DNA of 64,000 nucleotides from Oscillospiraceae bacterium (GTDB taxonomy: Bacteria; Bacillota; Clostridia; UMGS1810), in the NCBI GenBank assembly GCA_015069095.1, contig SVJH01000011.1:1-64000 (forward strand), written 5' to 3'. The stretch's first letter is position 1; each line of letters begins with the position of its first letter. Both the position numbers and the translations under genes were made by a program. This document shows, in pieces, positions 9,013 through 18,139 of this stretch. A model generated the notes under the pieces. That model saw only the letters and a program-made list of their open reading frames with translations. It was not told where the DNA came from and did no database searches.

Positions 9013-9036
9013 TATATCACCTACTATATTTTATAC

Positions 9037-9065
9037 ATTATAGCAAACTTTGAGCTATTTTTCAA
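9037..9065 (-). promoter_or_regulatory. Promoter of the rseC-VOR-rsmA operon
   Basis: Read on the minus strand: TTGAAA, 17 bases, then TATAAT preceded by TGC (extended -10). It sits 25 bases before the first ATG of the operon. Confidence 0.75.
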
Positions 9066-9117
9066 CATTTTTTTATTAAAATTATACTTTTTTTAATATG
9101 TAATTTATTTTTAACTT

Positions 9118-9161
9118 AAAATGTCAATATAGAACTGGTAAAATGTCAAAACAGAACTTGT
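9118..9161 (+). repeat. Two tandem 22-bp direct repeats abutting the first xylanase promoter
   Basis: Copies at 9118-9139 and 9140-9161 both begin AAAATGTCAA and differ at three positions. The second copy overlaps the -35 element. The two-helical-turn spacing would put both copies on the same DNA face, as expected for a regulator site. Binding protein unknown. Confidence 0.65.
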
Positions 9162-9186
9162 TGCACAGCAAAAATTTTGTTATAAT
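9158..9186 (+). promoter_or_regulatory. Promoter of first GH10 gene
   Basis: TTGTTG, 17-base spacer, TATAAT; about 46 bases before the ATG and directly downstream of the direct repeats. Confidence 0.7.
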
Positions 9187-9232
9187 TATAGTGTGTTATT
9201 TATAACATTTTTAAAATGAAAGGAAGAAAATT

Positions 9233-11980
9233 ATGAAAAAAGTTTTATGTTTAATTTTATCTGTGTTAATGCTTATTTCATGCTTTTCATTCAGTGTATT
9301 TGCACAGGATGAAATAAGTATTGTAATCAATGGTAAAAAACTTACAATGGACCAAAATCCTGTAATTATTGACGGAAGAACACTTGTTCCACTTCGTGCA
9401 ATATTTGAAGGACTTGGTGCACAGGTAGAATGGGACGATTCAGTTAAAACTGCAATCGGCAAAAGAGACGGAAAAGAAATAAAAATCCAGATTAACAATA
9501 CGTTAGCAAAAGTAAACGGAGCTGGCGTTACACTTGATGTTCCTGCACAGCTTATAAACTCAAGAACAATGGTGCCTGTAAGATTTATCTCAGAAGCACT
9601 TGGCGAAAAAGTGGATTGGGACGATGCTACAAAAACAGTTATAATTACAAGTAACAACGCATTAAAAGAATGGAATTTTGATAATATTTCATCTTTTGAA
9701 CTTAACAAAGACTTTGTAATGGGTGCATCTTACGACGCCAAAAATGTTTCATTATCAAAAGATGTTGACCACACTACAGGTAGCGGTCAGTCGTTAAAAA
9801 TGGCAAATAGAACAATTGGCGATTACAGAGTTAAATTTGTAGATGCTTTCTCAAATGCAGATTTAGGGAAAACATTTACCATTTCTGCTTATGTTTACGG
9901 AGAAACTAACGGAACAAATGTTTCGCTTGGTGTATATGGTGCACAAGGCACACCATCTGCATTTACACCTGCTGCAGCAAGCAAAGTAAACATAAATGCT
10001 AAAGAGTGGACTATAATTGAAATTACATATAAACACGAAAATGCTGAAATTACACAAATCGGTATTTGTCAGGCAGGTAAAGATGCAACTGTTATTGAAA
10101 CACTTTACATTGACGATATAAAAATTACAGAAGGCGGAAAAACCGGAGGTAGTGAAGAATACAGAGCAGTAAAAGTTACTGACGGACACAGACCTGTTCC
10201 AACCAGTTTTACAACAGGTAAAGGATATGATGACCTTATTTATTATTCATATGGAACAAAAACAAACGACGAACTGCTTGCCGCACTACCCGAAGGAGAA
10301 ACTATCGTTACAAACGATGACCTTATAAATGCAGTTGCAACAGTTAAAATGAGTGAATATGGAACAATTGAAGTTGTAGATGTAGAAGGTATGCCGTTTA
10401 AAAAAGCGGTAAGGGCAACGACATCAAAAATGCCTGAAAATTCGTACGGATTCCAACTTGAACTTGGTACACCGCTTGAAGGAAAAGCCGAAAGTGGCGA
10501 TACACTTCTTTTAAAAGTATATATGAGAACATTATCTGGCGGAGATAATGAAGCGCAAAATGGTAAAATTCAGGTTGTAGTTGAAGAAAACGGCGGTGCT
10601 CACGCAAAATCGCTTACAGGTGATGTTTCAAACGGATTATACTGGAAAGAATTTTATTTTCCGCTTAAATTTACAAATAACTATACAAGAGCAACTGTTC
10701 GTTTAGGTTTTTATCTTCAGACGGTTGAATTTGGCGGATATGAAATTATAAACTATAAAGACAAAGCCGCAACGGGTGACCTTCCTTCTGATAAAACATC
10801 AAATTATCCGGGCCTTGAAAAAGATGCCGCATGGAGAAGAGAAGCGTGGGACAGAATTGAAAAAATAAGAAAAGGCGATTTTAAAGTTATCGTTAAAGAT
10901 AAAGATGGAAACATTGTTCCAAATGCTAAAGTCGACGTTAATATGTACGAACACGAATTTGAGTTTGGTACGGCAGTAAACGATTTGATTTTAAAAGACG
11001 AGCGTTACAAACAAGTTGTTCAAACAAACTTTAATACTGCAGTTTCAGAATCTAACACAAAATGGGCACAGTACGAAAAAGATAAAGACCACGCAAGAAA
11101 TATGCTTCAAATGGCAAAAGATATAGGAATTAAAAACCTTAGAGGCCATGTTCTTATGTGGGATAGAGCCGATGTAAAAGACGGCTGGGTTGACAACACT
11201 TGTATTCCAAAATATCTACGTGATGTTTACGATGATAAAGATAAAGTTCAATCACTTGTAAAAGAACATATCGATTCAATCACAGGCGAACTTAAAGATT
11301 TAATCCCTGATGAATGGGACGTTATGAACGAAGCGTGCTCACACAGAGTACTTCTTGATATGTACGGCGACGAGCTTATCACAGAATGGTTTAAAATGGC
11401 GCGTGAGGCAATGGGTGAAGACGCCGATCTTTACTACAATGATTTTAAAACAAACGAAGAAATATTCAACATTTTAGATGTTATGGTTAAAAACAATACA
11501 GATTTTGACGGCATCGGACTTCAGTCTCATTTTAAAGCAATAACACATCCCGAAAATGTAATTGATTTTTATAAAAATATAGCAAAATATGGCAAAAAAA
11601 TAAAAATTACAGAATTTGACGTTGCAACAAATGACGAACTTGCACAGGCAGGTTTCTTAAGAGATATGCTTATTGCGGCATTCAGTATGGAAGAAATAGA
11701 AGGGTTTATTGTCTGGGGATTTAAAGGCGGTGCAGGAGATAAATACGTTCTTTACTATAGCGACTTTCAGGAAAAAGCAGGTCTTAGCGCTTGGCAGGAT
11801 TTAATTTACAATAAATGGTGGACAAAAGAATCTGGCACAACAGATGCAACCGGAACTTTTGCAACAAGAGGTTACTATGGCGATTACGACATCACAGTAA
11901 GTGCAAACGGAAAAACCAAAACAGTTTCTGCTCCTTTCTACAAAGGAAATGACAATACACTTGTAATTACATTAGATTAA
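9233..11980 (+). CDS. Secreted GH10 endo-beta-1,4-xylanase with stalk domain (xylanase 1)
   Basis: The 915-residue protein is predicted to cut the beta-1,4-xylan backbone outside the cell. Order: signal peptide (1-24; LISC at 14-17 is also a possible lipobox), copper-amine-oxidase-N-like stalk domain (27-140, with GRTLVPLRAIFE and SRTMVPVRFISEALGE), CBM4/9/22-like beta-sandwich (143-298, ending LYIDDIKI), a second beta-sandwich (316-510), GH10 barrel (531-862), C-terminal beta domain (865-915). Acid/base is E700 in WDVMNEA, nucleophile E794 in ITEFDV; RGHVLMW and GIGLQSH are further GH10 landmarks. RBS AAAGGAAG precedes the ATG. First of five consecutive GH10 genes; its catalytic and middle domains resemble xylanase 4 most. 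Confidence 0.93.
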   Translation: MKKVLCLILSVLMLISCFSFSVFAQDEISIVINGKKLTMDQNPVIIDGRTLVPLRAIFEGLGAQVEWDDSVKTAIGKRDGKEIKIQINNTLAKVNGAGVTLDVPAQLINSRTMVPVRFISEALGEKVDWDDATKTVIITSNNALKEWNFDNISSFELNKDFVMGASYDAKNVSLSKDVDHTTGSGQSLKMANRTIGDYRVKFVDAFSNADLGKTFTISAYVYGETNGTNVSLGVYGAQGTPSAFTPAAASKVNINAKEWTIIEITYKHENAEITQIGICQAGKDATVIETLYIDDIKITEGGKTGGSEEYRAVKVTDGHRPVPTSFTTGKGYDDLIYYSYGTKTNDELLAALPEGETIVTNDDLINAVATVKMSEYGTIEVVDVEGMPFKKAVRATTSKMPENSYGFQLELGTPLEGKAESGDTLLLKVYMRTLSGGDNEAQNGKIQVVVEENGGAHAKSLTGDVSNGLYWKEFYFPLKFTNNYTRATVRLGFYLQTVEFGGYEIINYKDKAATGDLPSDKTSNYPGLEKDAAWRREAWDRIEKIRKGDFKVIVKDKDGNIVPNAKVDVNMYEHEFEFGTAVNDLILKDERYKQVVQTNFNTAVSESNTKWAQYEKDKDHARNMLQMAKDIGIKNLRGHVLMWDRADVKDGWVDNTCIPKYLRDVYDDKDKVQSLVKEHIDSITGELKDLIPDEWDVMNEACSHRVLLDMYGDELITEWFKMAREAMGEDADLYYNDFKTNEEIFNILDVMVKNNTDFDGIGLQSHFKAITHPENVIDFYKNIAKYGKKIKITEFDVATNDELAQAGFLRDMLIAAFSMEEIEGFIVWGFKGGAGDKYVLYYSDFQEKAGLSAWQDLIYNKWWTKESGTTDATGTFATRGYYGDYDITVSANGKTKTVSAPFYKGNDNTLVITLD

Positions 11981-11990
11981 AAAACATTCC

Positions 11991-12028
11991 AAAAACATCT
12001 CATTTCTATGAGATGTTTTTGCTTTTTT
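11991..12028 (+). terminator. Terminator of xylanase 1
   Basis: AAAAACATCTCAT and ATGAGATGTTTTT form a stem followed by a T-rich run. Confidence 0.85.
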
Positions 12029-12035
12029 CGCAAAA

Positions 12036-12104
12036 TATGTCCATATGCTCTATGAATTTGTCCATTTACTTTTTTGCGCGGATATGGTATCATTTAAGTA
12101 TACT
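12036..12104 (+). promoter_or_regulatory. Upstream region of xylanase 2: repeated TGTCCAT sites and probable promoter
   Basis: TGTCCAT occurs at 12038-12044 and again at 12059-12065, a 21-base step. A possible promoter follows: TTGCGC at 12074, a long 19-base spacer, TATACT at 12099-12104. The whole block is nearly identical to that before xylanase 3, which supports function or recent duplication. Confidence 0.5.
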
Positions 12105-12127
12105 AAATAAAAAAAGGAGACAAAAAA

Positions 12128-14983
12128 ATGAAAAAAATAATATCATTGGTATTGTGCCTTGTAATGCTTGTTTCATGTTTTTCATTCAGTGCATTTGCGC
12201 AGGATGAAATAAGTATTATAATCAACGGCAAAAAACTTACAATGGACCAAAACCCCGTAATTATTGACGGAAGAACACTTGTTCCTGTTCGTGCAATATT
12301 TGAAGGACTTGGTGCACAGGTAGAATGGGACGATTCGGTTAAAACTGCAATCGGCAAAAGAGATGGAAAAGAAATAAAAATCCAGATTAACAACACAGTA
12401 GCAAAAGTAAACGGAGCTGATATTACACTTGATGTTCCTGCACAGCTTATAAACTCAAGAACAATGGTGCCTGTAAGATTTATATCAGAAGCACTTGGCG
12501 AAAAAGTTGACTGGGATGGCAACACAAAAACAGTAATCATTACAAGCGAAGAAAAAGTACTTTTTGAGCAAAACTTTGATGCTAAAACAGAAATGGTCGA
12601 AAATAAAGATTATGTTGCAGGTGCAGCATATCCTGTTTCAGGACTTAGCATAACAAACGAAGTTGACCATACAACAGGAAACGGTAAATCTTTAAAATTT
12701 GCAGGCAGACAGAAGAAAGAACACAGAATTAAATTTAAAAATGCATTTGAAGGTGCTATAGTTGGCGAAACTTATGTATTTAGCGCATGGGTTTACACAG
12801 GTGTTGACGGCCACGTTGCTATCAATGCTTACGGCGATACAGGTACAGAATATGCATATAAATCTGCTGCAGGAAAAAGCGCAGAAGTTAAAGCAAAAAC
12901 ATGGACAAAAGTTGAGGCTGAATACACATACGACAATACAGAAATTGTTCAGGTTGGTATTGAACAGCCACTTGGAGCAAGTCTTATAGATACTATCTAC
13001 ATAGACGATGTTAAAGTAGAAAAAAAATCTACTGCTGCAAAACCTGAAAAAACAACACTTGTTCCTGTAATAGAAAAAGAAGGCAGACGTCCTATTCCGG
13101 CACCTCAGGTAGAAGGAAAAGGCTATGACGATTTGATTTTCTACGAAAGAGAATTTGAAACAGAAGACGCATCAAAAAAACTTACAAGTGAAGAAATGTT
13201 TGCACTTTTACCAACAGATGCGCAGGTAATGGCTGATCACAGTGATATGGTTAATGCAAGTGTTATGGGTAAAGAATATATGACTATAGAAACTGTAAAA
13301 GCGGAAGGTATGCCGTTTAGTGAAGCAATAAATGCAAAAGTTTCTGTAATTCCAACAGTTCCTTATCATTCACAACTTGTTCTTAAATCACTTGACGATA
13401 ACTCATTTGAAGATGGCGACAATATGCTTGTTACTTTTTATATGAGAACTATTAAATCACAAAATGAGTTTAACATAGGTAGGGTTCAACTTATCGTTGA
13501 ACAGGAACAAGCGCCAAACGATAAAGTACTTAAAGAAGATGTTAAAACAAATGCAAACGGACAATGGAAAAAAGTTTACCTTCCGTTTACTGCAAAAAAA
13601 GGGCACACACGTCTTTGTATCCGTCTTGGATACTACATTCAGGAAGTTGAATTTGGCGGATACGAAATAAGAAATTACAAAGATGTTCCGATTGAAAATC
13701 TTCCAACAGACACAGTTATGGAAACATATGATAAAAAAGAACTTTTCGACAAAAATGTTCAGTGGAGACATGATGCGTGGAACAGAATTGAACAGATTAG
13801 AAAAGGCGATTTCAAAGTTGTTGTAAAAGATGCATCAGGAAATGTAATTGAGAATGCAAAAGTTAACGTCAATATGTATGACCACGAATTTAAATGGGGT
13901 ACAGCAATTAACGGAACTTATAAAAAAGGCGATGCCACAGGCGAAAAATATAAAGAAGCAATTTCAACATTCTTTAATACAGGTGTTGCAGAAAGTGCAC
14001 ATAAACCGGTTGAATATATGACAAAACCTGATCATGCAAAAGATAAAGTAAGAGTTGCGAAAGAAGAACTTGGACTTAAGTATTTTAGAGGTCATACATT
14101 TGTATGGGATCAGCACCTTGTAAGAACATATAATGTAGAAAAAGGCGAATGGATTAAAAATACAAAAGTTTCTGAAGAACTTGCGCTTTTAACTATTGCC
14201 AATGACGAAGCAGGTGTTGATAAATATATTGAAAATTCAATCAAAACCGTTGCAGAAGGGCTAAAAGGTCAAATGATTGAATGGGACGTTGTTAATGAAC
14301 CGCTTGATAACAGAGAAATAAGATCAAGATTTGGAAACGGCGTATTTAACAAATGGTTTGCATGGGCTAAAAAATATGTTCCGGATGCAAAACTTTATAT
14401 CAACGAAACAGGTATTGTAGGTGATCCCGGCAATAACAGAAATCAGGGATTTATGCAACTTCTTGATTATATGGTAGAATCGGGTGTTGAATTTGACGGT
14501 ATAGGTTCGCAAGGACATTTTGGTGCATATGTATCTCCAAAAGCATTCTATGATGAAATGATGCTCCTTGCAAAGTATGGAAAAGAAATGAAAATCACAG
14601 AATTTGATATGGACCTTCCAATGCACGACGATGAAGAAGCAGAAGCAAGTTTTATGCGTGATATAATGATTCTTATGTTCTCAATTGAACAGATGGACGG
14701 ATTTGTTATGTGGGGATTCTGGGACGGCTCACATTGGCTAAACAATGCACCGCTATTTACAAAAGACTGGAAACTTAAAAAGAGCGGTGAGCAGTATATT
14801 GACCTTGTTTATAACAAATGGCTTACAAAAGAAGAAGGTATAACAGGTAAAGACGGCGCATACAATGTACGTGGATTCTACGGCGATTACGATGTAACAG
14901 TAAGTGCAAACGGTAAAACTAAAACTGTAACTGCGTCTTTTAACAAAAATTCAAACAATACATTAGAAGTTGTTATCGACTAA
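12128..14983 (+). CDS. Secreted GH10 endo-beta-1,4-xylanase with stalk domain (xylanase 2)
   Basis: The 951-residue protein has the same order as its neighbours: signal peptide (cleavage after AFA at 26, or LVSC at 14-17 as a lipobox), stalk domain (27-140), CBM (144-298), second beta-sandwich (319-516), GH10 (544-892), C-terminal beta domain. Acid/base E724 lies in WDVVNEP, the canonical GH10 wording; nucleophile E825 lies in ITEFDM. RGHTFVWDQ and DGIGSQGHF complete the active-site signature. The RBS is AAAGGAG. The stalk is nearly identical to that of xylanases 1 and 5, whereas the middle and catalytic domains resemble xylanases 3 and 6. Confidence 0.93.
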   Translation: MKKIISLVLCLVMLVSCFSFSAFAQDEISIIINGKKLTMDQNPVIIDGRTLVPVRAIFEGLGAQVEWDDSVKTAIGKRDGKEIKIQINNTVAKVNGADITLDVPAQLINSRTMVPVRFISEALGEKVDWDGNTKTVIITSEEKVLFEQNFDAKTEMVENKDYVAGAAYPVSGLSITNEVDHTTGNGKSLKFAGRQKKEHRIKFKNAFEGAIVGETYVFSAWVYTGVDGHVAINAYGDTGTEYAYKSAAGKSAEVKAKTWTKVEAEYTYDNTEIVQVGIEQPLGASLIDTIYIDDVKVEKKSTAAKPEKTTLVPVIEKEGRRPIPAPQVEGKGYDDLIFYEREFETEDASKKLTSEEMFALLPTDAQVMADHSDMVNASVMGKEYMTIETVKAEGMPFSEAINAKVSVIPTVPYHSQLVLKSLDDNSFEDGDNMLVTFYMRTIKSQNEFNIGRVQLIVEQEQAPNDKVLKEDVKTNANGQWKKVYLPFTAKKGHTRLCIRLGYYIQEVEFGGYEIRNYKDVPIENLPTDTVMETYDKKELFDKNVQWRHDAWNRIEQIRKGDFKVVVKDASGNVIENAKVNVNMYDHEFKWGTAINGTYKKGDATGEKYKEAISTFFNTGVAESAHKPVEYMTKPDHAKDKVRVAKEELGLKYFRGHTFVWDQHLVRTYNVEKGEWIKNTKVSEELALLTIANDEAGVDKYIENSIKTVAEGLKGQMIEWDVVNEPLDNREIRSRFGNGVFNKWFAWAKKYVPDAKLYINETGIVGDPGNNRNQGFMQLLDYMVESGVEFDGIGSQGHFGAYVSPKAFYDEMMLLAKYGKEMKITEFDMDLPMHDDEEAEASFMRDIMILMFSIEQMDGFVMWGFWDGSHWLNNAPLFTKDWKLKKSGEQYIDLVYNKWLTKEEGITGKDGAYNVRGFYGDYDVTVSANGKTKTVTASFNKNSNNTLEVVID

Positions 14984-14995
14984 TTTAAAACTTTT

Positions 14996-15032
14996 AAAAA
15001 GTCAGGTGAATTTAATTCACTTGGCTTTTTTG
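14996..15032 (+). terminator. Terminator of xylanase 2
   Basis: Stem GTCAGGTGAATT / AATTCACTTGGC (with G-U pairs) and a T run. The same sequence ends xylanase 4 at 21412. Confidence 0.85.
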
Positions 15033-15052
15033 CTTTTAGCAGATATGTCCAT

Positions 15053-15112
15053 GTATTCTATGAATTTGTCCATTTACTTTTTTGCACGGATATGGTATCA
15101 TTTAAGTATACT
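15053..15112 (+). promoter_or_regulatory. Upstream region of xylanase 3: repeated TGTCCAT sites and probable promoter
   Basis: Two TGTCCAT copies with the same step as upstream of xylanase 2, then TTGCAC at 15082-15087, a 19-base spacer and TATACT at 15107-15112. Nearly base-for-base copy of the 12036-12104 block. Confidence 0.5.
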
Positions 15113-15133
15113 AAATAAAAAAGGAGACAAAAA

Positions 15134-17977
15134 ATGAAAAAAATAATATCATTGGTATTGTGCCTTGTAATGCTTGTTTCATGCTTTTCATTCAGTGCAT
15201 TTGCGCAGGATGAAATAAGTATTATAATCAACGGCAAAAAACTTACAATGGACCAAAGTCCAATTATTGTAGAGGGCAGAACACTTGTTCCGCTTCGTGC
15301 AATTTTTGAAGCACTTGGTGCAAAGGTAGAGTGGGACGACTTAAGTAAAACAGCAACAGGCATTAAAGATGGAAATGAAATAAAAATTCAGATAAACAAT
15401 GCGGTTGCAAAAGTAAACGGAAAAGACGTTACACTTGACGTTCCTGCACAAATTGTAAATAGCAGAACGCTTGTTCCTGTAAGATTTATTTCAGAATCTT
15501 TAGGTCTTAAAGTTGACTGGGATGATGCAACAAAAACTGTAATTATAACAGGTGGAAAAATAATCACTTTTGACGATGTAGAAAGTCTTACAGCAGAAAA
15601 AGATTTTCAGGCAGGCGGTGGCACAGGTGCTAAAAATATTGCGCTTACAACCGAAAAAGACCATACAACCGGAAACGGTAAAAGTGTTAAGGTGTCAAAC
15701 AGAACAAGCACAAGCCACAGAGTTAAATTTATGGGCGATTACGGTATAAATGCAAATGTTGGCGATACACTTACAATTTCTGCTTATGTTTTGGTAGATG
15801 AAGATTCAACAATAAGAATGGGAACATATACAGCGACAGGCGGTAAATACTCTACAAGTGCAAAAGCAAGAAGTGAAAAAGACGCAAAAAAAGGCGAATG
15901 GACATATATTGAACTTACATTTAAAAACGATAACAGCGCAACAATGATAGGTTTTGACCAGGTTAACGGCTCAAATGTATCTAAAGAAATGTACATAGAT
16001 GACATTAAAATTGAAGTTGGCAAAGCGGCAGAACCAATACTTGAAAATGAGTATAACCTACCTTACGATGTGAAAAAAATTGAAGGTAAAAGACCTACAC
16101 CAATTGTTACTGGTGGAAAAACATACGACGATTTAATTTTCTACGAAAGAACATTTAAAGATCCATCAGAAATTAAAACAAGTCAGCAATTGTTTGATGC
16201 TTTGCCAAAAAATCCTGAAAAAATTGCAGATAACAACGTAATGCTTAGTGCAACACTCACGGGCAAGGAATATGCATCTTTTGAAAAAATAGTTGTAGAT
16301 GACGCAACTGTTCCTTTTAAAGAAGGAATAAGAGCAACTGTTACAAAAATTCCTGAACAGCCATATCACGCACAACTTGTTCTTCCAAGTTTAAAAGAAG
16401 GAACATATAAAACAGGCGACAATATGCTTGCAGTTTTTTACTTAAGAACAATTAAAGGCGAAAACGATTCTGGTATGGGAAGAGTTCAGCTTATTGTTGA
16501 ACAGGAAGTTTCTCCTAATGCAAAAGCACTTAAAGAAGACGTTACAACAGTACAGGGCGCACCTTGGAAAAAGGTTTATCTTCCATTTATTGCAAAAGAA
16601 GGCTATGGAAGACTATGTGTACGTCTTGGCTACAACGTTCAGACTGTTGAATTTGGCGGATATGAAATTTTAAATTACAAAGATACAGTAAAATACGAAG
16701 ACCTTCCTTCAGATACTCAGATGACTGATTACGACAAACGTGATATCTTTACAAAAGATGAACAGTGGCGAAAAGAAGCGTGGGCAAGAATTGAAAATAT
16801 AAGACGTGGCGATATTAACGTTATTGTTAAAGATAAAAACGGAAATGTTATCGAAAATGCCGATGTAAAAGTTAATATGTACGACCACGAATTTAAATTT
16901 GGTGCTCCAGTTAAAACAACTGCAGACAATTCGCAAAATGCAAATGCGCACATAACACTTTTCAATACAGGTGTAAACGAATCTTCAATGAAATGGGTAT
17001 ACCTAATAGATGACGGTGGCGAAAAGGCACAGGCAGATATTGATTTTGCTAAGAAAAACGGTCAAAAATATTTCAGAGGACACGCTCTTGTATGGGACAG
17101 AGATTATGCACTTACATATGATAAAGAAACAGATAAGTGGATATACAACACATCTACTCCTGAAACACTTGTAAGAGCAACACTAAAAGGCGACAAAGCA
17201 GAAATTGACCGACTAATAAAAGAACACGTAGAAAATACTGTAGGTAAGTTTAAAGATTACATTGACGAATGGGACGTTGCAAATGAAATTATGCAACATA
17301 ACCTTATTCGTAAAACATACGGAAACGAAGTTTTGAAACAGTGGTTTACATGGGCAAAACAGGTAGACCCAAAAGCAAAAATGTATATCAACGAAAATGG
17401 TATTATAGGTGTTGGCGATTACACAAAATATGATAACTTCAGACGCGTTTTAGATGAAATGGTTGCTATGGATGTTCCGTTTGACGGAATAGGACTTCAG
17501 GCACATATTGACGGCTGGTCATCAATGGAAAGTATTTATGATAAACTTTCTGGCCTTGCATCTTACGGAAAAGAACTTAAAATTACAGAATTTGACGTAA
17601 ATAAATCACTTCACATGGAAGATGAAGAAGCAGAAGCAAGTATGCTAAGAGACCTTTTAATTATCTGTTACAGTATTCAAAATATGGACGGTTTTGTAAT
17701 GTGGAATTACAAAGAAACAGGCGCAACTTCAAGACGTGATGGTCCTATATTTAACGCAGATTGGACACTAAAACTTTCTGGCGAGCAGTTTTTAGACCTT
17801 GTTTACAATAAATGGTGGACACAAGAAGAAGGAAAAACAGACGCAAACGGTGCATTTACAACAAAAGGATACTACGGCGATTATTTAATTACAGCAACAG
17901 CAAATGGAAAAAGCAAAACTGTTGATGTTAAACATTATAAAGGAAATACTGATACAATAGAAATAGTTTTGGATTAA
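15134..17977 (+). CDS. Secreted GH10 endo-beta-1,4-xylanase with stalk domain (xylanase 3)
   Basis: The 947-residue protein contains signal peptide with LVSC/AFA as in xylanase 2, stalk (27-140), CBM (142-294), second beta-sandwich (317-515), GH10 (542-890) and C-terminal beta domain. Acid/base E718 sits in WDVANEI, nucleophile E819 in ITEFDV; RGHALVWDR is intact. The gene is a clear mosaic: promoter, signal peptide and the first ~40 codons are almost identical to xylanase 2, then from the codons for MDQSPIIVEG onward the stalk becomes almost identical to xylanase 4. RBS AAAGGAGA precedes the ATG. Confidence 0.93.
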   Translation: MKKIISLVLCLVMLVSCFSFSAFAQDEISIIINGKKLTMDQSPIIVEGRTLVPLRAIFEALGAKVEWDDLSKTATGIKDGNEIKIQINNAVAKVNGKDVTLDVPAQIVNSRTLVPVRFISESLGLKVDWDDATKTVIITGGKIITFDDVESLTAEKDFQAGGGTGAKNIALTTEKDHTTGNGKSVKVSNRTSTSHRVKFMGDYGINANVGDTLTISAYVLVDEDSTIRMGTYTATGGKYSTSAKARSEKDAKKGEWTYIELTFKNDNSATMIGFDQVNGSNVSKEMYIDDIKIEVGKAAEPILENEYNLPYDVKKIEGKRPTPIVTGGKTYDDLIFYERTFKDPSEIKTSQQLFDALPKNPEKIADNNVMLSATLTGKEYASFEKIVVDDATVPFKEGIRATVTKIPEQPYHAQLVLPSLKEGTYKTGDNMLAVFYLRTIKGENDSGMGRVQLIVEQEVSPNAKALKEDVTTVQGAPWKKVYLPFIAKEGYGRLCVRLGYNVQTVEFGGYEILNYKDTVKYEDLPSDTQMTDYDKRDIFTKDEQWRKEAWARIENIRRGDINVIVKDKNGNVIENADVKVNMYDHEFKFGAPVKTTADNSQNANAHITLFNTGVNESSMKWVYLIDDGGEKAQADIDFAKKNGQKYFRGHALVWDRDYALTYDKETDKWIYNTSTPETLVRATLKGDKAEIDRLIKEHVENTVGKFKDYIDEWDVANEIMQHNLIRKTYGNEVLKQWFTWAKQVDPKAKMYINENGIIGVGDYTKYDNFRRVLDEMVAMDVPFDGIGLQAHIDGWSSMESIYDKLSGLASYGKELKITEFDVNKSLHMEDEEAEASMLRDLLIICYSIQNMDGFVMWNYKETGATSRRDGPIFNADWTLKLSGEQFLDLVYNKWWTQEEGKTDANGAFTTKGYYGDYLITATANGKSKTVDVKHYKGNTDTIEIVLD

Positions 17978-17981
17978 GTTT

Positions 17982-18014
17982 AAAAAGCATCTTCTTTGGG
18001 AAGATGCTTTTTTT
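17982..18014 (+). terminator. Terminator of xylanase 3
   Basis: AAAAAGCATCTTC / GAAGATGCTTTTT stem with a short loop and long T run. Confidence 0.88.
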
Positions 18015-18139
18015 ATGCGCAACGTGCTGTGCTTTAAAAAAATATTTGTTTTTTATAATTTTTGGTTTGTTTTTTGTATTTACAACATATAAAAAATTTG
18101 ATAAAACAAAAAATGTATTAAAATTGTGGAGGTAAGAAA

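Noticed and set aside
9211-15363. Similar minus-strand frames opposite the signal peptide and stalk regions of several xylanases
   Set aside because: They recur only because the sense strand is repeated. They have no ribosome binding site and the protein composition (Ser/Ile/Phe-rich) is that of an antisense shadow.
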